Part shown: piece after piece, positions 20,119 through 32,195 of the stretch
How positions within the stretch are numbered: position 1 is the first letter of the stretch
Layout: every line of letters starts with the position of its first letter
Source: Muscardinus avellanarius
Taxonomy: Eukaryota > Chordata > Mammalia > Rodentia > Gliridae
Direction of reading: 5' to 3'
Length of the DNA: 64,000 nt
Assembly: GCA_963383645.1 (NCBI GenBank)
Contig: OY726563.1
Coordinates: 36,424,331-36,488,330 of the forward strand
Position numbers and translations under genes: made by a program
The notes under the pieces: model-generated
The model's input: only the letters and a program-made list of their open reading frames with translations
Database searches by the model: none
What the model was told of the DNA's origin: nothing

Positions 20119-21489
20119 TTATGTAACATAAATGCAATAAATTTTAATTTGAGAAGAAGTAATTCTAATTCTAGAGCCTTCCAGAATTCTAATAGGTTAA
20201 ATAAATAGTGACTCATGGTATGGTCAGCAGTATTAGGATAGCAATATTCAACTAACTTATATAGATGTTATGTAAAATAATGAATGAAACACTTTCATTA
20301 AACAAGAATATTTTAAAACTGGATTACTAATATTTTCCAAAAGGTATTCTATAGAACATCAACTCAACACATAGGAATTATTACAAATTATTAGTAATAT
20401 TGCATTTATTTTTATCTCTCTACAAGAGAGATCAGAATGTTTGGTTTATAGAGTGGCCCTGTCACCATGTTGTCTAAATGCCAAGTAGACAATTATATTC
20501 ACTTTACTGTCTAAGTTGAACAACAATACCAAAATTCTTCCCTTCATTTTCAAGAATTCTGATCAAATGATTGAGGTGAAAGTCTTTATAAAGATCAAAA
20601 GTACTTTGTTTCTACCACATAAGGATGAAGAGAAAGTATCTATCAGGTAATCTACCTGGTTGATTATGAGAGAATTCAGAAACCTATTGCTAGAAATGAT
20701 AGCTCCTAGATTTTGAAACAGCTATCTCCTTCATAGTCTTTTTTAATTTTATATTAGGGGATGGAAATGTCCACTGGTAAATGTAAGAGGAGATTTGAGG
20801 CAATTGTCAAAAATGATTCAGGGAAAATGCATGGAACCAAAACACATCACAGAAATGCAGCCAAGTATTTCAGGTGAAAACAGTAGGCTATGGATTTGCT
20901 TTGGCCTGAATTAGTTAGATAATTCATTAGTCTTCCCTTTGATATGTCAATAAAGATCTGGAAAGAGAATATTAATTTCAACAGACTCATGTGTCACACA
21001 GAAATATAAATGGTGTGAAAATAATAATCTCCAATGAAGAAATAAGATAATACATTTAGGAGGAAGACATTTTTTTCTAAAGAGCATTGGTCAATTATTT
21101 TTATATCATCCTGAAATAGTATTCTTGGTCTATTAATCTCAAGCTTAGTTAAAGGTAACCTGGCTTCACTTATTTCCATGATAAAACAGTTGTTTTACCT
21201 ATCATTGTAGTTAGAAATGATTATAAGTAATGATAACCAAGACCTCTATAATAGGTATACTCAAATATGTGCAATAACCTTTGCCTGGAACATATTAAAG
21301 TTGTCTATCTATAGTCTCAAAGTCATTGGTTAGAGAAGTATGAAATTTAGAAAGACATAAGTCTTTCAACTTATAAAAATAGAAAAATAGAATAAATGTG
21401 ATGAGCAAATGAAATGAAATATAACAGCCCTCATAGTAGAAATTAATGACATGAAAAAAACTAAGCAGAGTTATCATAGCAAAAATCTG
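20119..21489. other. Unrecognised AT-rich region
   Basis: No supported gene. May contain decayed LINE sequence. Confidence 0.4.
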
Positions 21490-22025
21490 TTTCTGGAAAA
21501 GATTAATGAAATATATATACTCTGGCTAGATTTATCTGTGCAAAAGGGAAAAATAAATGATTTTATTATATAATTGGGTTGCTATGAAATAAAAATAGAG
21601 AAAAAAATGAAAGTACAAATTGCCTGAATTCCAAAGAATATAATAAAAAGCACAAAAAACAAAAACAAAATAAAAAAAGGTAAAATAATTAAATAGTAGC
21701 AAAGATTATAGTATAAATTACTATGAAGAAATGAAAAACGCCAATTATATTGATAAATGTAAAACATTTAAACTTATCTATTAAAAGAAAAATATTTCCA
21801 AATTGGTATAAAAAGCAAACCCAACTCTATTATAAATACAAAAGGCAGAAACTCCAAAAGTTTAAATATTATGATATGAACAAAAATTTACAATTGAAAT
21901 GGAAAAAATAAGAAAACAGAAAGTCAAAATCCTATTATCACATTAGAATTCAGGTCCAAAAGCAATAAATAAAACAGAAAAACATATATCATAGTGCTAA
22001 AAGTCATGATCTAAGTTGAAGATAC

Positions 22026-22061
<36 letters not shown>
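22026..22061. repeat. (AT)n microsatellite
   Basis: AT run with a few C interruptions. Confidence 0.93.
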
Positions 22062-22439
22062 AAACAATAACAGTCACTGTTATAGAGAAGGAACTAGAAA
22101 AAAGTACAAGTAGAAATACATAGAAATGTACAAATAATAGGAGCCTTTAACACACAATCCTCAGTACAAGACAGGTGAAGAGGGCCATAAATAGATAAAT
22201 AAGCAAATAAATGAATGAATGATCTAAATGCAAAAGGAATAAAGCTTATTGAACATGATACACTGATAATAAACATAATTTCTTGTTAAGCATACATGGA
22301 ACTTTATCAAGAGAACGCTGGCAAAAGATTGGTTTCATAAAGTACAAATATTACAAACAACACTATATGATCACAGAGCAATGAAACTAGAAACTAAAAT
22401 TCAAACCACAAATAAAACAAAATCAAAAGATCATTCTAA

Positions 22440-22640
22440 GTCTGGTGTAGTGGTGCATGCCTGTAATCCCAGTGCTTATAAAACTGAGACAGAAGGATCA
22501 CAGGTTCAAAGCCAGTGTCAGAAACTTGATGAGGTTTTCAGTAACTTAGGAAGACCCTGTTTCCAAATAAAAAATAAAAAGGGTGGGGAGGTCTAGTTAA
22601 GAGGTAGAATGCCCCTGGTTTCAATCCACAGTACCGAAAA
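22440..22640 (+). mobile_element. MEN-type SINE
   Basis: 'GTAGTGGTGCATGCCTGTAAT' start region, 'GAAGACCCTGTTTCCAAATA' linker, and an ID end 'TTTCAATCCACAGTACC'. Confidence 0.9.
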
Positions 22641-23050
22641 AATTTCAACCTATAAATTTTATAACTTTTAGTAAACAAATCTTGATGAAAATGTAGACAC
22701 ACCAAAATTAAAATTATGTTTGAGAAAGAATGGCAATGAAAACACTTACATATCAGAATCTACAAGTTATACTTAGAGCAATTATCAGAGGAAATTTTAT
22801 AGTACCAAACATCCACATCAATAAAAATGAAAATAAATTAATTAAATTTTCATCTCATAAAGCTATAAAATGCAAAACAAAGTAAAGCAAAATAAAGCAA
22901 AGTAAGGAAATATCATTGGGCACATATCCAAAGGAAATGAAATCAATATATCAAATACATACTACACTTCCATGTTTATTTCAGCATTATCTACAATAGC
23001 ATTAATATGGAATCAACCAAGGTGTCCATCCACAGATGAATAAAGAAAAC

Positions 23051-23052
<2 letters not shown>

Positions 23053-23092
<40 letters not shown>
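23053..23092. repeat. (AT)n microsatellite
   Basis: About 20 AT units within the L1M 3' region, at the point where old L1s commonly have a TATATACACA tract. Confidence 0.95.
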
Positions 23093-23096
<4 letters not shown>

Positions 23097-23651
23097 AATA
23101 ATAAAATAGATGAAATCCTATCATGTGTGAAACATGGATGGAACTGGATGTTATAATGTTAAGTTAAATGAACTAGGCACAGAGACATATACCACATGTT
23201 CTCATTTTTATGTTAAAGCTAAAAAAGTTGATTTCATAGAACTAGCATACATTGGTCACTACAGACTAGACAAGGTAGTGGGAAAGAAAGACAAAAGTAG
23301 GTTGGAAAATACAGTTAGAGGAGTAAGTTTTAGTATTCTATAGTGTAGTAGAATGATAGTTTATAACAATTTACAAAGAACTAGAAGAGAAGTTTGAAGG
23401 TTTGCAACACAGATGAAAAAAATATGCATTTCAGGTGATGGAAGTGCTCATTATACTGATTTGACCATCACACATTAAAAACATAATTCAATGATCACCG
23501 TGATATATGTAAAATTATGTAAAGTAAAAACTTTAAAAGGGTTAAATTATAAATTAGACAGGTAGATACCAGAAAGAATACATTAACAAATCAAAATTCT
23601 GTATCTTTAAAAAACCCAAAGATTACATAAGTCACTAGTTACTTAATCAAG

Positions 23652-24003
23652 ATGGGAAATGGGTGTGGTGACACAGCATTTGGGAGGTTGAAACAGGAGG
23701 ATTGTATGTTTGAGGTCAACACAAGGTAACTTACTGAAGCCTTGCTTCAAAAAATAAAATAGGAGCCAGGTATGCTGGCAAACGCTTATAATCCCAGTGT
23801 TTGGGAGGCTAGGACAGGACGATTGTACTTCCAGGTCAGCCTCAGTACTTAGTGAGGCTCTTTGCAACTCAGTGAGACCCTGTTTCAAAATAAAGATTAA
23901 AAAATAGGACTGGGGGTGTAGCTCAGGGGTAGAATGCCCTTGGGTTCCATCCTCAGTACCACAAAAAATAAAATAAAATAAGGCTAGTGGTGTACCTGAG
24001 AGA
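23652..24003 (+). mobile_element. MEN-type SINE (outer) split by a second SINE
   Basis: B1 half at 23652-23762 and a remnant ID half at 23979-24003 ('GGCTAGTGGTGTACCTGAG'). The insert sits in the AATAAAATA linker. Confidence 0.75.
23763..23978 (+). mobile_element. MEN-type SINE nested in SINE
   Basis: Complete dimer: 'GAGCCAGGTATGCTGGCAAA' to 'CCTCAGTACCACAAAAAATA'. The ID half 'GGGGGTGTAGCTCAGGGGTA' is close to consensus, so the copy is relatively young. Confidence 0.9.
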
Positions 24004-24070
24004 AAGAAAGAGAGAGAAACAGACAGACAGACAAACAGGCAGGCAGGCAGGCAGGCAGACAGGCAGACAA
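24004..24070. repeat. (RGCA/GACA)n microsatellite
   Basis: GAAA/GAGA then GACA then GGCA units at the outer SINE tail. Confidence 0.9.
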
Positions 24071-24109
24071 ATAGGAAATAACAAGGAGGGAATAACTTTT
24101 GGTGCCCAG

Positions 24110-24560
24110 GGAAAATTATAAGAATCTAATTTGTATATGCCTTTGAGAACCCATTTGAAAACCTAGATTAAATGGATAATTTCTTAGAAAAATACCATTT
24201 AAAATTTTACCTGGTAAAAATAGAAAGTTTAAAGAGACCAATTTCTATAATCAAAATAGAAAGTTTGTAAAAATGACTCCTCATCTAGGAGGAACATCTA
24301 GCTCAAATGATTTCAAAGAGTAATTTTATCAAACTTTTAGAGATAAGATAGTCCTAATGAAACATGCATTTAAAATGAAAAATTTCCAAATTATTTTATG
24401 AAGCAAGTACAACACTGATCCCTTAAAAATTACTGGACCAATATCACTTATGAATATTAACACCAAAAATTCTAAATAGAATATTAGCAAACAGAGTCCA
24501 AGTCACAGTATATAAAAATGTTGTCTGTGGCCAACTGGAGTTTATGCCAGGAAAACTTTT
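24110..24560 (+). mobile_element. Old L1M ORF2 fragment, sense
   Basis: 'CTGGACCAATATCACTTATG', 'AAAATTCTAAATAGAATATT' and 'CAACTGGAGTTTATGCCAG' correspond to the reverse-transcriptase-coding region of L1 ORF2. Frame destroyed. Confidence 0.72.
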
Positions 24561-27179
24561 CTATTATGTATTTTTCATTCTGGAGTGTTTAACTAAGTGT
24601 CATATTAGGTAAAAGAGCTAGGGCGCTCAACTTTTTTGTGGTAGTTTACTTGTAGTTGTTCTTTTCTTGAATTTCAGTCACTAGTGTCTATTCAAGCATC
24701 CATATTTTCTTCCATATCTCAGTATGACTCAATTTTAAATTATTTCACGATTTCCCAAGTCTCCAAACTTCAGCAACAGTGATATTTCTCAAAAGGCATC
24801 ACTTTTAGTAACTATTAGAAAATTGAGCCTATTAATTCCAAAGCAAATTTCTAACGGCATTTATGCCAGCATAAGACTAGGAATGATTCAGATGATATGT
24901 GTTTATAAAATTTGTGTTATAAATACTGGACTAAAATGAAAAGTGTTAGAATACAAAATATATTTTATTCAGTATAGTTTTTGGACTTCTTTAAGGATAA
25001 TTTCTAAACTTAGGATCTAAAACAGTCAATAGATTGACAATATCCTAAATAACTATCAGTTTAGTTAGATATCTAGTCAATGGATGGTAATTTTGAACCT
25101 TTATTGCCCTTCTTTTAGGAAGGTCAAATACAACCTTGTCTATTGGTTTTCATCAGTTATACCTGTAATATGGTGACATACAAATGTGGCCAAATTCCAC
25201 AGTTAGGAGCCATACCTACTGCTGTCTATTGAACAGTATAAGTGGGAGAGAAAGTGATTTCACCTGGTGAGATTTAATAAGATACAAAATTTGTTCACCA
25301 GCTAGTTACCTTACTGCCACCAAGCTTAATGCAAATCAAAGCATGATTCATAACTGCATTTTCCCCTTTCTACATGAACCTATTAGGATTCTTCTTAGGC
25401 ACCTTATTTCCCTTCAAGGCTGTTTTTGATAATATAAGTCTATATCTACAAAGTACCATTAAAAACAAAGGGAAATAGAATATCTCTGTAACTAGCCCAA
25501 ATTCCATTACACCTGAAAATAGACTCTGGAACCCACCACTCACATAAATCAAGCTCTAGGTGTAACTTTTGCTGCAACTTTATATGGCAAACTTGGCACT
25601 AAGAAAAAAAATAAAGTACTTTTCACTATCCTTATTTCTGGCTTAATCCAAGTTGAGTATAAAAATAGGCAGAATGACAGAAAGAAAATCAGATAATATT
25701 ATTTTGTATCTGTGGGTAAATAATTGATTAATAACTTTGAAGTAAAAGCAGCAAGCATTTTTTGAGCAAACACTGACAGATACATTGCCAGCCAATATTG
25801 TGGGCAGACTTTTTCCCTTGGGTTTAAAAATGATTCATTTATGTTAGCTGTCTCCTATAGTGGACCATGTTCTTCCTCCTCAGTACCCTTGGATCTCTTT
25901 CATCATTCAAGGCAAAATTACTTCAGCTTCAGGATCCTTTTTCTTCCAGTATTTGACACCTAAGATTTCTTGGGGTCTGAAATTTCTTTGTTGTGAATTA
26001 TTTTGTTGCATGGGAGTTTAACTCCTTAAGTGTACCCTTGGACAGTGACTGTTTTGTGAAAGTATGAAAGCCCAGATCCCTTGTTCTCATTAGGACAACC
26101 TCTGAGGAATAAAATATTTAACATAGTTCCCCCTTGCAATCAACTTCTCTCAACAGGAATTTACCTGAAAGCTGAAACTGTGTTCTGATCTCCTGTCATA
26201 GACCCTACCCAGCTTCTTCCAATTCTTAATTAGTTTCTTCCAACAGTACTTCCTTGACCAATCTTTGGCAATTCCATCATCTCATAATCTGCTTGTAGGG
26301 AACTCAATTTAAGATGCTACTTCCCTCTCAAATTTAAGAACTTAATAATGTGCAACAACCCCACTAGTTTCCTAGAAACAGGCAGAAATTCTTTAAAGAC
26401 TCATTCAAAGAGCGAGCTATTATAATTGCCTTGAATAGGTAATTCTGGGAGATGAAATGAGTCATTGGGTCATGATGTCCATCAAGAAAGGATTAATCTC
26501 AACATTCTTTCTGTACATAAATAGATGTGGGTGTGTGACAATAAAAATATACCAAGTTTTGTCAAGGGCATAGGAAAGTACATGAAGAAGGTGAATGTGT
26601 ACAGAAAGAGCTTGTTAATAAGCTCTTTTAAAAACTCCAACAAGAGAAAAATATGAGTAGGAAGGAGAGAATAATACAATCATTTTCATTCCCTTCAGAC
26701 TTGCCATTATCTTTTTTTCTCTATTTCAGGAGAGGCATCTTTTTATAGTGTTGATTTGGTATAAATCTAGAGAGTAAAAGGGAAAAATAGACACTTTATA
26801 AAAACTTTAAAATACTGAAGAACAGCCAAAAGAAGTAGATTCCATGATATAGCTTAAATAATCTAATAAGTGAGACTTTAGCTCTAACTTCTGGAGACAG
26901 AGTAGAAAAGCAATAAGGTCTAAATATACAGAGAAGAAATAGCCACTTGAACATGGAGGTCAAACATGTACAACTGCTATTAAGAAACACAGAATATCAG
27001 CAAGATAGATAGGACATTCTGTTCTGTTTTGTTGAAAGCATTATTACGGAAATAATTAGGGCCCTACCTTCCTCACTACTGGGACATTGAAAGCTACCTA
27101 TACAAAGTTGTTAAATACATAATTGTTAATCATATTTAAAAATAACACTGATTTATTTATTTACAAGTGATATGTTCTC
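24561..27179. other. Largest stretch with no clear repeat
   Basis: About 2.6 kb without recognisable SINE, LINE, LTR or coding homology. It may include old MIR/L2 pieces. Short frames on the minus strand (25370-25552, 26482-26990) are Leu/Phe-rich AT artefacts. Confidence 0.45.
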
Positions 27180-27232
27180 TATGAGTTAGCATATAGCAGA
27201 TCCTCAAAAATAAACATTTAATAAATAAAGGC
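27180..27232 (+). mobile_element. L2 3'-end fragment
   Basis: 'TAGCATATAGCAGATCCTC' followed by 'AATAAACATTTAATAAATA' matches the closing segment of L2. Confidence 0.5.
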
Positions 27233-27299
27233 TAAATATCAAAACTGGGACATATGCTCTGTCAAGTATGGTCTCACTCATAGGAATAATGGGAACACA

Positions 27300-27598
27300 T
27301 ATTTTATTTATTTAAATGTTTTATTGGTACATTTTAGTTATACATATTAATGAAGTACAAGATGGTAGAGGCATACATACACACATCACTCATTAAACTC
27401 TTCCCCAATCCCCCAATTCCCTCACTCCTCCATCCTCATGTTTGGCTCAGTGATTGACTATGATATATTTGTGAATGTACTTCATGTACATTAGAGAACT
27501 TCCTTTTGACCCCCTCTGATCTCCCTCAGTTAATTCGCCTTATTTGCTCATCTATGGTTTTTTCTTCTTGATCTAGAGTTCCTCCTACAACCCTTTTT
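27300..27598 (-). mobile_element. LINE-1 3' end
   Basis: Antisense tail with 'GTTTTATTGGTACATTTTAG', 'GGCTCAGTGATTGACTATG' and 'TAGAGTTCCTCCTACAACC'. 5'-truncated within the 3'-UTR. A MEN SINE follows at once. Confidence 0.85.
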
Positions 27599-27608
27599 AA
27601 ATCATGAC

Positions 27609-27822
27609 TAGCCAGACAAAGTGGCACACACTTGTAATCCTAATACTTGGGAAGTTGAGACAGGAGGATTGGGGTTCTCAGTCAGCCTAAGCTACTCAGT
27701 GAGTTTCTCTGTAACTTAGTGGACCCTGTTTCCAAAGAAAGAATAAAAAAAATTGGGCTAGGGTGTAACTTGGAGATAGAATGTCCTGGTTTTAATCCCC
27801 AGCACCACTAAATAAATAAATA
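27609..27822 (+). mobile_element. MEN-type SINE
   Basis: 'GCCAGACAAAGTGGCACAC' to 'AATCCCCAGCACCACTAAAT'. Confidence 0.88.
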
Positions 27823-27863
27823 AAATACATACATACATACATACATACATACATACATACATA
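27823..27863. repeat. (TACA)n microsatellite
   Basis: Ten TACA units grown from the SINE tail. Confidence 0.95.
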
Positions 27864-28659
27864 CTATTCGGGAAATTTTGAGGTGCATGAATCTGAATTG
27901 CTCAATCTGGTAACAAACAGGAAACCTCATTTCCCATCATATCTACAAAAATACACTGTGTTCAGACTTAGGCTTGGAAAATATCCCTTATTGATAATCT
28001 TCCCACTTAGCTTGAATAGTTAATAGTGGCAGAATAGGTTATTGTAACATACGTTAAATAAATGCTAGAACAGTTTAAAGAATTTTTAAAATACAATAGA
28101 GATATCATAGATATCTTTGAGACTAAGTGGAATGGGCTTACTATAATATAAAAAAGAAATAGAGCAATACAAGAGAAATATTTTATATATAATATCTGAT
28201 CTCACCTATACACAATATATAATAGATGGAGGTGAGATGTTAAATATTAGGCATTATATAACACTATTAAGGGAGAAGTTGCGTTCTTAAAACCTTCAAT
28301 GGGACCTTATGTTCTAAATTTACCTAGGATATTTAAATAATATTTTCTTTCATTTTAATCTCTGAGACCCCATATTATGCTACCTCCTCTCTAATTTTTC
28401 TGGCAGGTTCCATATTCAATCTCTTTTCCATTACTTTGATGCTTTTTACTGGATACATACACTCTGCAATAATAGTAAAATTGTCTAAATCAAAGAAGAG
28501 TTTGAGAGTCAAATACTAACTCACTGATACAATAACAACATTTTTATATACATAATGAGTTATGTTTCTAGTGAATAAAATTCAATCTCAGTGGATACCA
28601 ACTTATGATCAGTGAGAACTATTATGACAGAATTATTTATCATCTCCATTTTTTAAAAT
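27864..28659. other. Unrecognised AT-rich sequence
   Basis: Nothing supported. Confidence 0.4.
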
Positions 28660-28832
28660 AAAAAACCAAATTGTAATCATATTAACTAATTTTTTCTCAT
28701 GGAGTATTTCACACAAACCCATGAGGTATCTCCTATCATTATTGTATGAATGAGAAAACTGGCTCTCATAAAGAATATGACATTTTTGTACTTTCTCAGG
28801 ATATATTATTTCTGCTAGAACCCAAATAATCT
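28660..28832 (+). mobile_element. MIR-like SINE
   Basis: 'CCCATGAGGTATCTCCTATC' and 'TGAATGAGAAAACTGGCTC' match the MIR core. The remainder is very diverged. The minus-strand 72-aa frame over it is a shadow. Confidence 0.55.
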
Positions 28833-28856
28833 TGGCCATGTTGGATGGCATTTTTG

Positions 28857-28885
28857 TTTTATTAATTAATTAATTAATTAATTAA
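28857..28885. repeat. (TTAA)n microsatellite
   Basis: Seven ATTA units at the tail of the antisense SINE. Confidence 0.9.
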
Positions 28886-28886
28886 T

Positions 28887-29087
28887 TTGTGGGTCTGGGA
28901 ATGGTACCCAGGGGCATTTGACCTCCAAGCTATACCCCCTGACCTATTTTTTTATTCCTTATTTTGACACAGGGTCTCACTAAGTTGCAGAGGTCCTCAC
29001 TAACTAGCTGAGGATGTCCATGAACTGAGATCCTTTTCTCAGCCTCCCGAATGCTGGGATTACAAGCCTGTGCCACCATGCCCAGCT
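28887..29087 (-). mobile_element. MEN-type SINE
   Basis: Antisense. 'TCTGGGAATGGTACCCAGGG' through 'TGCCACCATGCCCAGC'. Confidence 0.9.
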
Positions 29088-29532
29088 TGTATGGCATTTT
29101 TAAAGAGGCTATTGTGTAAGAGCTTTATTAAAAACTTCTATTATTAAATTTTTCTTCTCTTTAAATAGGCAACATCTTCTCTTCTTGTTTAATGAAAGTT
29201 GTTACTAGAACTAATTAATTCCTTTTTTAAGAGTTCAGTTAATATGCTTGACTTCTCTTAGAGAATTTAAATTCTCAATGTTGGTTTTATGCCAGCAAGA
29301 AAAAAACAGAAATGAAAAGGGATAAGAAAGAGGGGAAGAAACAAATGATATATTCAGGGATGTCCTGAAGGTAAGACAGATCATTAAATCAAACTACCTG
29401 GGGTATTAGATTAAGATATTTCTTTATAGAAGCTGAAGTAATCAGTCCTCTCCAGGCCTAGCAAGTGGTATTTGCAAGAATAAAATAAATGGGCAATAGA
29501 GGATTCAACGCACTTCAGCATTTAGGTACATT
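29088..29532. other. Unrecognised sequence
   Basis: Nothing supported. Confidence 0.4.
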
Positions 29533-29843
29533 TAGTCCCTCATGACCACATCTTCAACCAACTGTGGATCACAAAATTTTTTAAAATTGTGTCTGTACTT
29601 AACATATACATACTTTTTTTCTTGTCATTATTCCCTAAATAATAATAATTTAGTATTTATATAGCATTTATATTGTAGTATGTATTATAACTAATCTAGA
29701 GGTAATTTAAAACACATGGGAGTATGTATACCATTTATATACAAATACTACTCTATTTCACATAAAGTTCTTGAACATCTTCAGATTTAAGAATGTAGGT
29801 AGTCATGGAACCAACCCACTGAAGATACTATAGATGACTGTAA
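29533..29843 (+). mobile_element. MER2-like Tigger (TcMar) DNA transposon relic
   Basis: 'CAACCAACTGTGGATCACAA', 'TTGTCATTATTCCCTAAATA', 'AGCATTTATATTGTAGTATG' and 'TAATCTAGAGGTAATTTAAA' are in MER2 order. The 3' end 'GGAACCAACCCACTGAAG...GACTG' is a decayed terminal repeat. Non-autonomous, no transposase. Confidence 0.75.
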
Positions 29844-30284
29844 TTTATTTCTCCTCTCACTGGAAAAACAATACTTGTTCCTAAGAAATACCTTTTTATA
29901 CATTACAAATAGTTGAGCATTAGGTCATGGACTGAAAACAACAGAATAACATTATCATCCTAGATTTAACTTCCAAATATTGCTTCCAAGTAAGTATATG
30001 TGCATAACTCCTAACAAAGTTGAAAATCAATCATACCAACACTAAAGAAAAAACATTAAGAAAAGTAATCATTCCAGTTTGTGAGGTCAGACTTTTCAGC
30101 TCAATTTAAATAACTTCTACTAACTCTCAGATAGTTATCTCATGCTGGTGATGTGAAAATGTACAGTGATGTTGCTTTGTTACTGTTGCCAAAGTAAACA
30201 CTTCTCTAAAAGATGAGGAAGTTAAATGAGAACTTTCTATCCTTCCCTAAACAATCAACCAAAGATACAAAAAACACTCCATGA
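29844..30284. other. Unrecognised sequence
   Basis: Nothing supported. Confidence 0.4.
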
Positions 30285-30489
30285 AGCCAAGCATGGTGGG
30301 ACACATCTGTAATTCCTGTACTTGGTAGGCTGAGATAGGAGTTTTTCAAGTTCAAGGACAGTCTCAGCAATTTATCAAGATTTTCAGCAACCTAGTGAGA
30401 TGCTGTTTCAAAACAGAGATTGAAATAGGGCTTGGGATGTAACTCAGAGGTAAAATGTTTGTGGGTTCAATCCCCAGGACCATAAAAAA
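30285..30489 (+). mobile_element. MEN-type SINE
   Basis: 'AGCCAAGCATGGTGGGACAC' to 'AATCCCCAGGACCATAAAAA'. Confidence 0.88.
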
Positions 30490-30758
30490 AATTACAACCT
30501 ATGAGAGTGACTATAAAATACTCAAGTGGTATAAAAATTTAATCCTTTAACAAGTGTACGTTCTAAGTCCTGATATGAGGGCCTATCATTGAATCCTTTT
30601 AGATTTTACAACAAACAAAAGTGGGATTTAACATTATTAGAAGGGGTTTATATATATTGTATAGATATGTTCAGAGTATCAGAGACAATTTTGGAACTAT
30701 CAGGTAAAAGAAGTTCTAAACATTATGTTGCATGGCCATTATAGATAAGAATGTTTCT

Positions 30759-30975
30759 TCTTTTTGGTTTTTTTGTGGGTCTGGAGTTGGGACCCAGAGG
30801 CATTTGACCTTCGAGCTATACCCCCTGCCCTATTTTTTATTCTTTATTTTTTTAAACAGGGTCTCACTAAATTGTGGAGGCCCTCACTAAGTAGCTGAGG
30901 CTGTCCGCGAACCATGATCCTCTGGTCTCAGCCTCCCAAATCCTGGGATTACAAGCGCGCCATCAATGCCTGGCT
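30759..30975 (-). mobile_element. MEN-type SINE with 17-bp TSD
   Basis: Antisense, complete with T-rich tail. Flanked by TAGATAAGAATGTTTCT at 30742-30758 and 30976-30992, a perfect target-site duplication. Confidence 0.94.
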
Positions 30976-30992
30976 TAGATAAGAATGTTTCT

Positions 30993-31433
30993 ACTACCAA
31001 ACCTGCTCATGCCATGGGACTGAGACTTGCCTAGGTCTTAGAATTTGATTCAAAGCACTTGAATACCTACTTATCACATTGCTTAATAAATTAAATGTGA
31101 GTGAATGTAAAATAACCACCCAAACCACAAAGCTATTGGAAAACAGTTTATTCTTTGGAACTTTAAATGCACCAACCAAGGAACACATGGGCAATTCAGT
31201 TTTAACAAAATGGGAAAAAATGGCTATGAATTCTTTATGCTTCATGTGATTCGCTAACTAAAAGACACGAGTATATTAGTTTGGGGTTCAATAATATGAA
31301 GTCCAGAATACATCTTTTACTTAACAAACCACTGATTTTATACAGTTTTTATTTACTTTGTCCCTTTGAACTGAATGGCATTTGAGAAAAAGTTGAATTT
31401 AATTATTTGAGTATGTTCATCAAAAGTAAAACT
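30993..31433. other. Unrecognised sequence
   Basis: The minus-strand 83-aa frame at 30994-31245 has no recognised domain. Not supported as a gene. Confidence 0.4.
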
Positions 31434-31641
31434 AAGCCAGTCATAGTGATGCATGCCTATAACCCCAATACTTGAAAGGCTGAGACAGTAGGATCACAGG
31501 TTTGATGCCAGCCTCAGAAACAAAGCAAGACCTTCAGCAACTTCATGATAATCTATCTCAAAACAAATAAAACAAGGCTGGAGTGTGGCTCAGAGGTAGA
31601 ATGCTCCTGGATTCAATCACCAGTACCAAAGGAAAAAAAGC
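31434..31641 (+). mobile_element. MEN-type SINE
   Basis: 'AGTCATAGTGATGCATGCC' to 'TCAATCACCAGTACCAAAGG'. Confidence 0.88.
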
Positions 31642-31659
31642 AAAATTAAGTTTTTTATA

Positions 31660-31724
31660 GTTTTTTTTTTTGCATGACTGGGTATCAAACTCAGGGACTC
31701 TCACATGTTAAACAACCTCTCTGC
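31660..31724 (-). mobile_element. ID-like SINE remnant
   Basis: 'GGTATCAAACTCAGGGACTC' and 'CACATGTTAAACAACCTC' resemble an antisense ID element. Interrupted by the next SINE. Confidence 0.6.
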
Positions 31725-31735
31725 CAGATTTATTT

Positions 31736-31954
31736 ATTTATTTATTTACTTACTTCTTACTTATTTTTAAAACTAAGGGGCATTCTACCTCTGAGCTACA
31801 CTCCCTGCCCTATTTTTTATTTTTTATTTTGAAACAGGGTCTCACTAAGTTGCAGAGGGCCTCACTAAGTAGCTGAGGCTGTTTGTGAACAGTGATTCTC
31901 TGGTCTCAGCCTCCTGAATGCTGGGATTACAAAAGCGTGCCAACATGCCTGACT
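31736..31954 (-). mobile_element. MEN-type SINE with 11-bp TSD
   Basis: Antisense. The (TTTA)n stretch to 31768 is its A-rich tail. CAGATTTATTT occurs at 31725-31735 and 31955-31965 as a target-site duplication. Confidence 0.9.
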
Positions 31955-31986
31955 CAGATTTATTTTTAAGAAAGAAAAGTAATTTT

Positions 31987-32186
31987 TTTTGGTGTTGGGG
32001 ATTGAACCTAGGGACATTCTACCTCTAAGATACAACCCCAGATATTTTATTTCTTATTTTTAAACAGGGTCTCACTAAGTTACTGAGGTCCTCACTAAGT
32101 AGTTAAGGTAGATCATGAACCCAGATCCTCCTGTTTCATCCTCCCAAGTACTGGAATTACAAGCATGCACCACCAGTCCTGGCTTC
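31987..32186 (-). mobile_element. MEN-type SINE
   Basis: Antisense dimer 'TTGGGGATTGAACCTAGGG' to 'CACCACCAGTCCTGGC'. Flanked by AAAAGTAATTTT (31975) and AAAAGTTATTTT (32190), a one-mismatch duplication. Confidence 0.9.
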
Positions 32187-32195
32187 ATAAAAAGT

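Larger units (their letters stand above)
21490..23545 (+). mobile_element. Old L1M (sense) with SINE and AT-repeat insertions
   Basis: 22240-22440 and 22641-22870 are decayed ORF2 ('CAGAGCAATGAAACTAGAAAC', 'CAGAGGAAATTTTATAGTAC'). 22920-23545 is the 3' region with 'TATCCAAAGGAAATGAAATC', 'GTGTCCATCCACAGATGAAT' and 'ATGGATGGAACTGGATG'. The stretch between the ORF2 part and the 3' end is missing. The region before 22050 is assigned only by its A-rich composition. Confidence 0.7.
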
